Counted from the first letter of the stretch, positions 37,807-46,339 are shown. The stretch is 46,691 nt of DNA from Kofleriaceae bacterium (GCA_022842285.1 JALHPV010000017.1:1-46691); one strand, 5' to 3'. Made by a program: numbers and translations. Notes: generated by a model from the sequence alone, not told the origin.

Positions 37807-38217
37807 TTACTTGGCGGAGCCGGCGCCGACGAGCTTGCCGATCACGGACTCGAGCTTCTCGAACTCGAACGGCTTGTCGATGTGCGCGTCCGCGCCGTAC
37901 AGCGGCGAGGTGATCTCGTTCACCTGCTCGCCGATGGCCGTGACCATCACGATCTTGATGTCGCTGGTAACCGGATCCTGCTTGAGCGCGCGGGCGACTT
38001 CCCAGCCGGACTTGCCAGGCATCATCACGTCGAGCAAGACGAGGTCGGGGCGCTCGCGCTTGGCGAGCTCGAGGGCGCGGTGCCCGTCGCTGGCCGTGGT
38101 GACCGAGTAGCCACGCTTCGTGAGTCGCGTCTGCAGCATGGCGACGATCTCCGGATCGTCATCGACCACCAGGATGTTCGATCCCTTCACGGTGCTCGAG
38201 CCTGCTCCCTTGCTCAT
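37807..38217 (-). CDS. Stand-alone CheY-like response regulator
   Basis: Single receiver domain of 136 residues with no output domain. All key residues are present: acidic cluster VVDDD (18-22), phosphoacceptor Asp63 in LLDVMMPG, Thr in MVTA and Lys115 in DKPF. ATG 38217 is chosen after the FHA gene stop (13-base gap); the longer upstream frame overlaps that gene. No histidine kinase is adjacent, so its phosphodonor is elsewhere. It probably acts by binding a partner encoded in the same unit (inference). Confidence 0.92.
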   Translation of the reverse strand: MSKGAGSSTVKGSNILVVDDDPEIVAMLQTRLTKRGYSVTTASDGHRALELAKRERPDLVLLDVMMPGKSGWEVARALKQDPVTSDIKIVMVTAIGEQVNEITSPLYGADAHIDKPFEFEKLESVIGKLVGAGSAK

Positions 38218-38230
38218 GGGCTCGACGCTA

Positions 38231-40948
38231 TCACGAGCGCAGAAGCTTCGTGGCCTTGGCCGACCATTGGCTATCAGCACTCACCATGGTCTTGATGACG
38301 CGTAGCTTCTTCTTCGCCTCGTCGGGATCCGAGGCCATCAACGACTCGGCCTCGCCATAGAGCTGGCCGGCCGCCGCCTCGAGCTTGTTGCGCACGAGCT
38401 TCAGGGAATCGCTCTTCACCCCGATCGACTCGGCGAGGTTCATCGCGCCGTAGGACTCGGCGTAGTCCTTGCTGCCGAGGAACGTGACTGCGGCGCGCGG
38501 CGCGACATCACGCAGCTTCGTGTTGATCTCGTCCTCGTGATAGCCGCCGGCGGTGGCGTCGAAACTGCGAGCGCGCTTCAGGCTGCGGTACGCGTCGACG
38601 GGCTTCGCCCCCGACGCCATGCCTGTCTTGTAGGCATTGGCGACCTGCTCGTAGGCCGTGAACAGCTTCTTCAAGCTCGCGTCGCTCTTGGCGGCGCTCT
38701 TGATCGCGGCGGCGGCCTCGCTGAACTTCTTCTTCTTGTAGAGCTCCTCGGCCTTCTCCTTCGCGCCTGCTGTGCTTGTCGACGGAGTCTCGTCGATCGG
38801 CTTGAGCTCGATCGCGACCTGCGCGGCCTGTTCCTTCTTCTCGCGCTCCTTGCGCTCCTTGCGCTCCTTGTCGCGCTTCTCCTTCGCGATGCGAGCCTTC
38901 TCCGCCTGCTCGGCCTTCTCGCGCCGCTTCTTCTCGGCCTTGGTCTCCTTGCCCGGCTTGTCGTCGGGCGGAGGGGCTACCGCCACCGTGACCGGGGGCT
39001 TCACGGTGGGCGTGGTGGTCGGCGTCGGCTTGACCGGCGGCGGCGTGGCGACGGGCGGCGTGGCCGGCTTCGGGATGGCGGGCGTGGTCGCGACCGTGGG
39101 CGGGGTGGGCTTGCCGGGCGGCGTGGCCACCGGGGCCGTGACCGCCGGCGTCGGCTTCGTCGGGGGCGTGGTCTTCGTCGGGGTGACGGCCGTCTGCGGC
39201 TGGGGCTTCGTCGGGGGCGTGACCTGCGGCTTGTCGGACTTCTTCGACCCGTCCTTCGCGACGGGCTTCGCATCGTCCTTGGTCTCGACCGTCGCCGTCG
39301 AGTCCTTGCTCTTCGACGTGCCCTTGATGATCGCGACCGTGGCGAGCGCGGCCACGACCGACAGGAGCGCGCCGCCGAGCATCAGCTTCGCGCGCCGGGA
39401 CAGCGTGGGCGTCCCCTGGTGCGGTGTGCCGTAGGCGAGCGGAGCATACGCGCCGGGCGGCACGAGGCCCGTCGTCGTCGCATCACGTCCGACCATTCCA
39501 GGCGCGATCTCGATGCCGCTCTGGTTGCCCATGGGGGCCATGTGATGGGGCTGGCCCCACATCCCCTGCCCGTTGCCGTTCGGCGGCGGCTGCTGGAACA
39601 TCGGGTTCGAGCCCGGCGGCGGGGCGCCGTACCCTCCGCCGTTCGTGCCGTTGCCGTAGTAGTCGTACGGCTGCGACATCGGCGCGGGCGGCAGTGCACC
39701 CATCGGCGTGCCGGGGGGCGGAATCAGCGTGGGCGCCAACGCGGCGCCGTGCGGGGCGAGCCCGTTCGGCTGGTACTGATGCATGCCCTGGCCGGGCAGG
39801 GTGGTGTTCAGCGGCGGGCTGCCGATCACGAGCGGCTCGACGGCCGGCCCCATCCCCGAGCCGTGCCCCATCGGCATGCGGCCCGCCATCTGCGGCAGCG
39901 GCATCGTCGAAGCGGGCATCCCGGCCGTGGGCGGCGTCATCGACACGCTCATCGGCCCCATCGGCGCCGACATCGACGCCATCACCGCCGACGGCCCGAC
40001 GGGGACACTCGGCACGGCGTGCTGCGCCGAGTACACCGCCGACATCGAGGGGGCATTCGACTGCGTGCGCGGACGGGGGAGGGGCGGAGGCGGGGGCGCC
40101 GTCTTCGGGCGCTCGGTGCGCGGACGCTGAGCGGGTACGGCCGCCGACTTCGACACGATCACCGGCGTCGGAATGTCCTCGCCGCGGATCGGCACCTTAC
40201 CCGCCACCGTCGACGGTTCGTTCTCCTCGTCGAAGTTGACGTCGAGACCCGCCGTCGCCGACGGGCGTGCGGGCTCCGGGGCCAGTCGCGCGCCCTGCAT
40301 GTCGAACCGGAACGACGTGTTGCCGATCTCGATGGTGTCGCCATTGGCGAGCACGAACGGCTGGTCCTCGAACACGCCGTTCACGAGCGTGCCGTTGCCC
40401 GAGCCACGGTCGACGAGCACCCATGCGCCCGCCTCGTGGCGCAGGTCGAAGTGCTTGCGCGACACGGCGATATCCGTGAGCACGATGTCGTTATCGAGCC
40501 CGCGACCGATCGTGTACGACTTGCCCGGCCGCACCTCGAGCTCGGTGTCCTTGTCGTTACCCATCGTCACGACCAGCCGCCCATTCGACGGCGGCATGAT
40601 CATGGAGATCACCGCGTTCGCGCGCTGGTCATCGACGGTGAGCTCGTCGGAGATGATGGATCCGTTCGTCGACGTGATCCCGGTGCCGCCCTTGCGCAGC
40701 GGCGTGTCCGCCGAATCCGGTGCCGCCGCTTCCTTGCGCCGCGCCTCGAGCACGGGCGCCAGAGCGCGGATCTTTTCGGCTACTTCGCCCTGTTCGACGG
40801 TCGTGGACGCTTCGTCCTCCCAACCGGATTCGATCGTCGTCTTCTCGTCTTCGGGATCGGCGCGGCCCGGCTGCGCATAGGACGCAGCCTTCGGCACCAC
40901 GTGCGCAGATACGCGCTGTGGCGCTCCAGCGATTGGAGCACGGCCCAT
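38231..40948 (-). CDS. FHA-domain single-pass membrane protein
   Basis: Phosphothreonine-recognition protein of 905 residues. The N-terminus has Thr-rich acidic motifs (KTTIE, STTVEQ) like phosphorylated peptides of FHA partners. The FHA domain covers about 125-215, with GRG (148-150), SRKH (163-166) and NGTLVNG (185-191). A Pro/Met/Gly-rich region runs to 515. A transmembrane helix lies at about 522-542. A Pro/Thr-rich periplasmic stalk, a highly charged Lys/Glu coil (KKRREKAEQAEKARIAKEKRDK) and a C-terminal helical TPR-like domain follow. It is first in the operon and likely links the window's Ser/Thr kinases or others to the envelope genes that follow. Confidence 0.88.
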   Translation of the reverse strand: MGRAPIAGAPQRVSAHVVPKAASYAQPGRADPEDEKTTIESGWEDEASTTVEQGEVAEKIRALAPVLEARRKEAAAPDSADTPLRKGGTGITSTNGSIISDELTVDDQRANAVISMIMPPSNGRLVVTMGNDKDTELEVRPGKSYTIGRGLDNDIVLTDIAVSRKHFDLRHEAGAWVLVDRGSGNGTLVNGVFEDQPFVLANGDTIEIGNTSFRFDMQGARLAPEPARPSATAGLDVNFDEENEPSTVAGKVPIRGEDIPTPVIVSKSAAVPAQRPRTERPKTAPPPPPLPRPRTQSNAPSMSAVYSAQHAVPSVPVGPSAVMASMSAPMGPMSVSMTPPTAGMPASTMPLPQMAGRMPMGHGSGMGPAVEPLVIGSPPLNTTLPGQGMHQYQPNGLAPHGAALAPTLIPPPGTPMGALPPAPMSQPYDYYGNGTNGGGYGAPPPGSNPMFQQPPPNGNGQGMWGQPHHMAPMGNQSGIEIAPGMVGRDATTTGLVPPGAYAPLAYGTPHQGTPTLSRRAKLMLGGALLSVVAALATVAIIKGTSKSKDSTATVETKDDAKPVAKDGSKKSDKPQVTPPTKPQPQTAVTPTKTTPPTKPTPAVTAPVATPPGKPTPPTVATTPAIPKPATPPVATPPPVKPTPTTTPTVKPPVTVAVAPPPDDKPGKETKAEKKRREKAEQAEKARIAKEKRDKERKERKEREKKEQAAQVAIELKPIDETPSTSTAGAKEKAEELYKKKKFSEAAAAIKSAAKSDASLKKLFTAYEQVANAYKTGMASGAKPVDAYRSLKRARSFDATAGGYHEDEINTKLRDVAPRAAVTFLGSKDYAESYGAMNLAESIGVKSDSLKLVRNKLEAAAGQLYGEAESLMASDPDEAKKKLRVIKTMVSADSQWSAKATKLLRS

Positions 40949-40956
40949 CTGTTGAA

Positions 40957-40985
40957 ATTGTACGGGGCGGACCGTCGAGGATCAA
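40957..40985 (-). promoter_or_regulatory. Promoter of the FHA-RR-flippase-M48-dynamin unit
   Basis: On the minus strand TTGATC (40985-40980) and TACAAT (40962-40957) are separated by 17 bases, a good sigma70-type pair. Only 8 bases separate the -10 from the ATG at 40948, so the mRNA should have almost no leader. The divergent FAH gene starts at 41021 (or 40985), so regulation could be shared. Confidence 0.65.
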
Positions 40986-41007
40986 TGACAGCTCTCGGGA
41001 CCTATCC

Positions 41008-41013
41008 TACCTT
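41008..41013 (+). promoter_or_regulatory. Candidate leaderless -10 box (TACCTT) for the FAH gene
   Basis: TACCTT is 7 bases before the preferred ATG at 41021, with no Shine-Dalgarno sequence. This supports the shorter start over ATG 40985. Confidence 0.3.
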
Positions 41014-41020
41014 TCCGTCC

Positions 41021-41677
41021 ATGCAACTCCCTGTCGTCCGCGGCGACCGCACCGAGGCCTATGACCTGGTTCCGAGCAAGATCATCGGCATCGGGCAGAA
41101 CTACCGGGCTCACGCCGCCGAGATGGGGAAGGGTATTCCCGAGGAGCCGCTGATGTTCTTGAAGCCCCGATCGGCCCTCCTCCCCGACGGAGAAGCCATC
41201 GCCCGGCCCATGGAATACGACCAGGTTCACTTCGAGGGCGAGCTCGGGGTGGTGATCGGCCAGCGGACGCAGCGCATCTCCCGGGAGCGCGCGCTCGACT
41301 GCGTCATGGGCTTCACCTGCGTGAACGACGTCTCCGTCCGTGATCTCCAGAAAAAAGACGGTCAGTGGACCCGCGCGAAGGGTTTTGACACGTTCTGCCC
41401 GCTCGGCCCGCGCATCGTGGCCGGCCTCGACCCCTCGGATCTCCGGATCGTCACCCGCGTGAACGGCGCCATCCGGCAGGACTCGTCGACCAGCGATCTC
41501 ATCTTCGACGTCCCCACGCTCATCGCGTTCGTCAGCGCTCACATGACCCTGGAGATCGGAGACGTCATCTCCACGGGCACGCCCGCCGGCGTCGGCAATC
41601 TCGCGCCGGGTGACACCGTCGAGGTCGAGATCTCGGGCATCGGCATCCTCCGCAATCGCGTGATCGCGCGCGCATGA
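41021..41677 (+). CDS. Fumarylacetoacetate hydrolase (FAH) family protein
   Basis: Probable metal-dependent hydrolase or decarboxylase of small beta-diketo or oxo acids. The 218 residues from ATG 41021 show IIGIGQNYRAHAAEMGK, metal ligands Glu72 and Glu74 in HFEGELGVVIG, Asp103 in VNDVSVRD, and Lys120 in RAKGFDTFCPLGP. GTPAGVG near the C-terminus is typical. An ATG at 40985 would add 12 residues without family support. The exact substrate cannot be deduced. The stop overlaps the folK start (ATGA). Confidence 0.9.
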   Translation: MQLPVVRGDRTEAYDLVPSKIIGIGQNYRAHAAEMGKGIPEEPLMFLKPRSALLPDGEAIARPMEYDQVHFEGELGVVIGQRTQRISRERALDCVMGFTCVNDVSVRDLQKKDGQWTRAKGFDTFCPLGPRIVAGLDPSDLRIVTRVNGAIRQDSSTSDLIFDVPTLIAFVSAHMTLEIGDVISTGTPAGVGNLAPGDTVEVEISGIGILRNRVIARA

Positions 41678-42189
41678 TCGTCCTCGGGCTCGGCGGCAAC
41701 GTGGGCGGCGAGGAGGCGGTGCGCTCGCGATTCGTCCGCGCCCGCGAGTCGCTGGCGTTGCTCGGGTCCGTGCGCTCCGCCGCGATCTACCGCACCGCCC
41801 CCATCGGTCCCGCGCAGCCGCCGTACTTGAACACGGCGGTCGCGCTCGTCGCCGCCGACATGCAGCCCGACGAGCTGATGGCCATCGTCCTCGAGATCGA
41901 GCGCCTCCTCGGTCGCGATCGGCAGCGCGAGGAACGCTGGGGGCCACGCCCGATCGACCTCGATGTCCTCGTGTGGGACGCGCACGTGATCCGGTCCCCC
42001 TCGCTCGAGGTGCCGCATCCTCGCCTCGGCGAGCGTCGCTTCGCGCTAGCCCCGCTCGTCGAGCTTGTCGGCGAGGACTTCCCGATCCCCGGCATCGGCC
42101 GCGCCGGCGCTGCGCTCGCCCGCGTGAGCGATCAGAACGTCGAGTGCCTCGGCAGCACCTGGCTGGGCGACGAGGGGCATAGAGACTAG
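41674..42189 (+). CDS. folK: Hydroxymethyl-dihydropterin pyrophosphokinase
   Basis: Folate-pathway kinase transferring pyrophosphate to 6-hydroxymethyl-dihydropterin. The 171 residues contain LGLGGNVGGEE at the N-terminus, PPYLNTAVAL, ERWGPRPIDLDVL and PHPRLGERRFAL, the usual HPPK set. It overlaps the FAH gene by 4 bases. Its TAG stop is part of the left arm of the inverted repeat at 42186, so the final residues may have been set by that element. Confidence 0.94.
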   Translation: MIVLGLGGNVGGEEAVRSRFVRARESLALLGSVRSAAIYRTAPIGPAQPPYLNTAVALVAADMQPDELMAIVLEIERLLGRDRQREERWGPRPIDLDVLVWDAHVIRSPSLEVPHPRLGERRFALAPLVELVGEDFPIPGIGRAGAALARVSDQNVECLGSTWLGDEGHRD

Positions 42190-42351
42190 TCCTCCGACCG
42201 GGGCTTGATGAGCTCGGCGGGTGCGCGAGGCGCGCCGAGGGCGAGGCGCCGCCCCGATGCGCTACCGGGCGTACCGCGAGGACGCGGCAACGAAGCCATC
42301 GGCGATGGATCGCGCGCCCACGAGATCAGCAAGCCCCGGTCGGAGGACTAG
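42186..42351. repeat. Long inverted repeat between folK and plsY (30-base arms, 106-base loop)
   Basis: The arms at 42186-42215 and 42322-42351 are inverted complements with 28 of 30 matches, the outer 22 bases being perfect. Each arm starts CTAG, and that TAG is the stop codon of folK on one strand and of plsY on the other. The loop (42216-42321) is GC-rich, with smaller self-complementary stretches (GCGCGAGGCGCGCC, GGCGCCGCCCC) and no convincing gene. It could be a miniature inverted-repeat element or a bidirectional transcription-end structure. Confidence 0.85.
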
Positions 42352-42926
42352 CGATTGGCGTAGAGCTTCGCGAGGTTCGTGCGGTGCGTCCACACGAGCC
42401 AGGCGAACGTCGCCGCGGCCATCACCGCGTAGGGCCCGCGATCCCAGGCGACCTGGGCGACGAAGATCGTCGCGATGCCGACGAGCGAGCCGACGGCGGG
42501 CACCCGCGTGAGGCGCCATCCGACGACGAACGCGAGGACCGCGAGCCCGACGGCGTGCGGATCGATGACGAGGAAGACGCCGAGGGCCGTCGCGACGCCC
42601 TTGCCGCCCTTCCCGCCGAGAAACGGCGACAGACAATGCCCGAGAATCGCGACGAAGCCGACGAGCGCGACGAGCGCCGGGTGCGGCAGATACGTCAGGG
42701 CGAGGTACGTCGGGAGGGCTCCCTTCGCCGCGTCGAGCACGAGCACGGCGCCGCCGATGCGGAGGCCGAGCGTACGGGCCACGTTCGTGGCGCCGGTGTT
42801 GCCGCTGCCATGCTCCTGGATCTCGACGCCGCGCATGCGAGCGATCCAGACGCCGAAGGGCAGGGCGCCGAGGAGGTAGGCAAAGCCGACGAGGACGAAC
42901 GTCAGCCCGACTTCGCCTTCGCTCAT
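42348..42926 (-). CDS. plsY: Glycerol-3-phosphate acyltransferase PlsY
   Basis: Integral inner-membrane enzyme that acylates glycerol-3-phosphate with acyl-phosphate, the first step of phospholipid synthesis. The 192 residues have about five membrane helices and the family motifs GSGNTGATN (40-48) and LGHCLSPFLGGKGGKGVAT (about 95-113). ATG 42926 gives normal family length; the longer upstream frame is not coding. It is convergent with folK and ends within the inverted repeat. Confidence 0.95.
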   Translation of the reverse strand: MSEGEVGLTFVLVGFAYLLGALPFGVWIARMRGVEIQEHGSGNTGATNVARTLGLRIGGAVLVLDAAKGALPTYLALTYLPHPALVALVGFVAILGHCLSPFLGGKGGKGVATALGVFLVIDPHAVGLAVLAFVVGWRLTRVPAVGSLVGIATIFVAQVAWDRGPYAVMAAATFAWLVWTHRTNLAKLYANR

Positions 42927-43018
42927 ACGGGCACGATGGCATACGACCGCGGAATCACCACGGGCGGGCCCGCGATTTCGCCCGCGAGGCGGACGCGGCC
43001 GAAGCGCACCAACCGTGA

Positions 43019-43114
43019 CTACATCTGGAGGTGGAGGTGCGGGCCGCTCCAGGCCGAGTTGCCGCCACGGCGCTCGTCGATGACCGTGATGTCTCGCGAC
43101 CGCGCCGCGCCCAT
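43019..43114 (-). pseudogene. Possible remnant of an M23-type peptidase C-terminus
   Basis: A 31-codon frame starting 5 bases after the lipoprotein stop reads SRDITVIDERRGGNSAW then SGPHLHLQM, ending in TAG. GPHLHL is the last zinc-binding motif of M23 (LytM) peptidases. The same frame stays open beyond the TAG for about 30 codons (to about 42926). No other part of an M23 domain is present. This may be a decayed fragment or chance; the rest of 42927-43119 shows nothing else. Confidence 0.3.
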
Positions 43115-43119
43115 GAAGG

Positions 43120-44277
43120 CTACTCGGCGGGGGCGGCGTCGTCGGCCGCGGCGTCACACCACGGGAGCTTCAGCGTCGACTTCTCGGCGAGGGTCTTCTT
43201 GTCCATCACGGCGATCTCGCCGAGGCGCGGCCCGCGGAGGAGCACCACGAAGCTCTTCGTCCCGGCGAGCAGATCCGCCCCCGCGAGCGACGCGAAGTTC
43301 TTCGTCATGTACTCGGCGCACTTCGGCGGGAGGGCGTCGGTCTTGCCGGCCCAGTAGTCCGCCGTCTCGGTCGGCTTGCAGGGGGACTTGGGCAGCTTGC
43401 GGACGTGCTTCGTGCGCGAGCCGGTGGAGACCGTGTACTCGGTGAGCGTCGAGAAGCCCTGCTCGGAGATCGCGATGACGTCCTTGTCGATCACGACGAA
43501 GGAGCCCCCGTAGGTCGAGAGCGGCTTCGGATCCTTCTTGTCCATCGACTTGATGGGACCGCCGGCCGTGCCGTCGGGCTTGAAGACCCAAACGTTCGAG
43601 TTGGGGCCCTGGTCGGCGCCCTCGACGAAGATGCCGTCGCCGACCCAGTGGATGGCGATCGGGTCGTTGGTGACGCCGCCATCGCCGCGGATGCCGAACG
43701 TGGACTCGTGGGCCTTCGAGGCCGAGTCGAAGATGTGGACGTTGTCTCCGGCGAGGACGGCGACCTTGGCGCTGTCCATGCTCCACGCCATGTGAACGAC
43801 GGGGTCGCTCGGCTTGGCGTCGTCGGGGATGCAGTAGCCGCGGGCGCAGGCGCCGTCGAGGCGGACGGGGACGGAGTGCCCCGGCAGGGGCGAGCCCGAC
43901 ATGTACGAGAGGCTCGGCGCGCCCTCGAGGCCCACCTTCCAGCAGGCCACCGGGCCGAGGAGCCGGGTCGTGTCGATGTCCGTCGCACAGACCACGATCT
44001 GGCCGCCGACGTCGGCGAGCTCGAGCTTCGGGGCCCCGGTCTCGCGGAGCGCGGCCGGCAGGCAGGAGCTACCCTCGGGGACGATCGCCTGGGCGGCGGC
44101 GGCGCGCTTCGCCATGCGATCCTCCTCGGTCTCGGCCTTCGGCGGCGGATCCTTCTTCACGTTGCCGTCCTCGGGCTTCTTCACATCAGGCTTCTTCTCG
44201 CCGCCGCCACCACCACAGGCGGCGAGCAATGCCGTCGCGAGCCAAACGCACTTAAGCTTCGAGGATCCCTGGACCAT
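43120..44277 (-). CDS. Putative lipoprotein, 385 aa
   Basis: Exported lipoprotein with lipobox LAAC (Cys21: [13 protein letters not shown]), followed by a Gly stretch and a Lys/Asp/Pro-rich spacer. The mature domain has repeated beta patterns ([67 protein letters not shown]) that suggest a small beta-propeller, and several Cys residues. No specific function is recognised. It is divergent from hisB, with 42 bases between starts. TACAAA lies 6 bases before the ATG. Confidence 0.82.
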   Translation of the reverse strand: MVQGSSKLKCVWLATALLAACGGGGGEKKPDVKKPEDGNVKKDPPPKAETEEDRMAKRAAAAQAIVPEGSSCLPAALRETGAPKLELADVGGQIVVCATDIDTTRLLGPVACWKVGLEGAPSLSYMSGSPLPGHSVPVRLDGACARGYCIPDDAKPSDPVVHMAWSMDSAKVAVLAGDNVHIFDSASKAHESTFGIRGDGGVTNDPIAIHWVGDGIFVEGADQGPNSNVWVFKPDGTAGGPIKSMDKKDPKPLSTYGGSFVVIDKDVIAISEQGFSTLTEYTVSTGSRTKHVRKLPKSPCKPTETADYWAGKTDALPPKCAEYMTKNFASLAGADLLAGTKSFVVLLRGPRLGEIAVMDKKTLAEKSTLKLPWCDAAADDAAPAE

Positions 44278-44283
44278 GCCGCG

Positions 44284-44313
44284 TTTGTACGATCGCTTCG
44301 CTTGCTGATACAA
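44284..44313 (-). promoter_or_regulatory. Divergent promoter region between the lipoprotein and hisB
   Basis: On the minus strand TTGTAT (44313-44308) and TACAAA (44289-44284) are separated by 18 bases, and the -10 is 6 bases from the lipoprotein ATG. The region is partly symmetrical (TTGTA...TACAA). The plus-strand signals for hisB are weak here. Confidence 0.45.
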
Positions 44314-44319
44314 GGTGGC

Positions 44320-44919
44320 GTGGCGCGCACGGCAACCGTCGAGCGGAACACCAAGGAGACCCAGATCCGGGTCGAGCTGGACCTCGATGGCACGGGCGCG
44401 CGTACCGTCGAGACCCCGGTCCCGTTCTTCTCCCACATGCTCGATGCAGTGGCCCGCCACGGCGTCTTCGACCTGACGGTCAAGGCCGCGGGCGACATCG
44501 AGATCGATGCCCACCACACCGTCGAGGACGTGGGCCTCGCGCTCGGCACGGCCTTCGAGCAGGCCCTCGGCGACCGGGCCGGCATCGTTCGCTACGGCTC
44601 CGCCACCCTCCCCATGGACGAGGTGCTGGCCACCGTCGCCGTCGACTTCTGCGGCCGCCCCGCCTTCGTCTGGAACGTCGCTGGCCTCGACGGCAAGTGG
44701 ATCGGCGACTTCGACTGCGAGCTGGCCAAGGAGTTCTTCGCCGCCTTCGCGACGCGCGCCCAGTGCAACCTGCACGTCCTCCTGCACTACGGCGGCAACG
44801 CGCACCACACCATCGAGGTCATCTTCAAGGCCTTCGCGCGCGCGTGTGATGCCGCCTCCCGCGTCGACCCACGCCTCGGTGGGGCGGTGCCATCGACGAA
44901 GGGCACGTTGACGACGTGA
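44320..44919 (+). CDS. hisB: Imidazoleglycerol-phosphate dehydratase
   Basis: Sixth step of histidine synthesis. The 199 residues from GTG 44320 contain the two metal-binding HHTVEDV and [10 protein letters not shown] motifs, with [13 protein letters not shown] near the N-terminus. It is the monofunctional form without the phosphatase domain of E. coli HisB. A short AAGG precedes the GTG with close spacing. The stop overlaps the hisH start (GTGA). Upstream his genes (hisG, hisD, hisC) are not in the window. Confidence 0.96.
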   Translation: MARTATVERNTKETQIRVELDLDGTGARTVETPVPFFSHMLDAVARHGVFDLTVKAAGDIEIDAHHTVEDVGLALGTAFEQALGDRAGIVRYGSATLPMDEVLATVAVDFCGRPAFVWNVAGLDGKWIGDFDCELAKEFFAAFATRAQCNLHVLLHYGGNAHHTIEVIFKAFARACDAASRVDPRLGGAVPSTKGTLTT

Positions 44920-45608
44920 GCGCCAACCCCGCATCCCCCTTCGGGGCTGCTGCGCCCACGATCGCCATCGTCGACGTCTGCTCGGGCAACCTGCGATCGG
45001 TCCAGCGCGCCCTCGAGCAGGTCGGGGGCCGGGTGGTGGTCACTCGCGATCCCGATGTTGTCCGGCGAGCGGACAAGATCGTCGTGCCGGGTCAGGGCGC
45101 CTATGGCCCGTTCATGCGCGGCCTCGTGGAGCGAGGCCTTGGCGATGTACTCCGCGAGTCGATCGCGGCCGGCAAGCCCTACCTGGGCATCTGCCTCGGC
45201 CTCCAGGTCCTCTTCGAGTCGAGCGCCGAGTCCGGCTCTCCCGACGGGGCCGGACCCCAGGACAAGGAGACGGCGGGCCTGGGATTGCTGGCGGGGCGCG
45301 TCGTCCGGCTGACGCCCGCCGATCCGACCCAGAAGGTCCCGCACATGGGCTGGAACACGGTCACGCCGCCGCCGGGGGCCGGGGCCGAGCCCATGCTGGC
45401 CGGGGTGCCCGACCGGGCACACGTGTACTTCGTGCACTCGTTTCATGCCGTGCCGGACGACCCACGCATCGTCGCGCTCGTGGCGGATCACGGCGGACCG
45501 ATCACGGCGGCGATCCGGCGGGACAACCTGTTCGCGTGTCAGTTCCACCCGGAGAAGAGCCAGGCGGTCGGGCTCGCCATCCTGCGTAACTTCGTGGAGG
45601 CCTCGTGA
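44916..45608 (+). CDS. hisH: Imidazole glycerol phosphate synthase, glutaminase subunit
   Basis: Class I glutamine amidotransferase that feeds ammonia to HisF. The 230 residues have the nucleophile Cys93 in LGICLGLQ and the His-Glu pair in CQFHPEKS. Compared with the family start (IAIVD), it has an extra 14-residue N-terminus ([14 protein letters not shown]), encoded partly by a GC-rich hairpin sequence that recurs in hisF. Overlaps both neighbours by 4 bases. Confidence 0.95.
   Translation: MSANPASPFGAAAPTIAIVDVCSGNLRSVQRALEQVGGRVVVTRDPDVVRRADKIVVPGQGAYGPFMRGLVERGLGDVLRESIAAGKPYLGICLGLQVLFESSAESGSPDGAGPQDKETAGLGLLAGRVVRLTPADPTQKVPHMGWNTVTPPPGAGAEPMLAGVPDRAHVYFVHSFHAVPDDPRIVALVADHGGPITAAIRRDNLFACQFHPEKSQAVGLAILRNFVEAS
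44935..44957 (+). repeat. Hairpin-forming repeat copy 1 (start of hisH)
   Basis: A 23-base GC-rich sequence with a CTTCGG loop, ending in CTGCGCCC; it encodes SPFGAAAP. A close copy occurs at 46357-46380 near the start of hisF. Confidence 0.5.
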
Positions 45609-46335
45609 AGTTGTTCCCTGCGATCGATCTGCTGGGTGGGAAGGCCGTCCGCCTCGAGGAGGGCGATCGGGCGCGGGCGACGGTCTTCCACGACCATCCG
45701 GTGGAGCTGGTGGCGAAGCTCGCGCATGACGGCGCGGACCGGCTGCACGTGGTGGATCTCGATGGCGCATTCGGCGAGGCGCCGCAGGCGGAGCTGGTCG
45801 CGCGGATCGTGAAGAGCTCGCCGATCCCGGTCGAGGTGGGCGGAGGGATCCGCGATCGAGCAGCCGTCGAGCGCGTGCTCGCCCTCGGCGCGCAGTTCGT
45901 GGTGCTGGGGACGGCGGCGGTGCGCTCACCGGAGCTCGTCGAGGAGGTGTGTCGGGCGTATCCCGGGCAGATCATCGTCGCCGTGGACGCGCGCGATGGG
46001 ATCGTGGCCATCGACGGCTGGACGGCGAGCGGCGGGGTCACCGCGATCGAGCTCGGAGGGCGGGCCGCGGCCTGGGGGGCGGCGGCGCTGCTGTACACGG
46101 ACGTCGCGCGCGATGGACTGCGGCGCGGACCGAACGTCGCCGCGACGTCGGCGCTGGCGCACGCGGTGTCGTGCGAGGTGATCGCGTCGGGGGGCGTCGG
46201 CGAGCTCGATGACCTGGTGCGACTGCGCGAGGCGAACATCGCGGCCGTCGTGGTCGGGCGCGCGCTCTATGACAAGCGCTTCACCGTCGCCGACGCAGTG
46301 CGCGCGGCCCACGGTGGTCACGGAACGGGCGTGCC

Positions 46336-46339
<4 letters not shown>
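45605..46339 (+). CDS. hisA: ProFAR isomerase HisA
   Basis: TIM-barrel isomerase of histidine synthesis. The 244 residues match the family: [17 protein letters not shown] with the catalytic Asp8, [26 protein letters not shown] with the second catalytic Asp near 127, and [14 protein letters not shown] 45605 overlaps the hisH stop, and its TGA overlaps the hisF ATG. Confidence 0.96.

Noticed and set aside
38900-39300. Short repeats in the Pro/Thr-rich part of the FHA gene, checked as a possible CRISPR or tandem array
   Set aside because: They are codon-level repeats of Pro, Thr, Val and Ala in a stalk region, without constant spacer length.
38537-41020. Very long plus-strand open frame opposite the FHA gene, running into the FAH gene
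   Set aside because: It is the antisense shadow of a GC-rich gene: low-complexity Arg/Leu/Gly sequence and no domain. Only the part from 41021 is a real protein.
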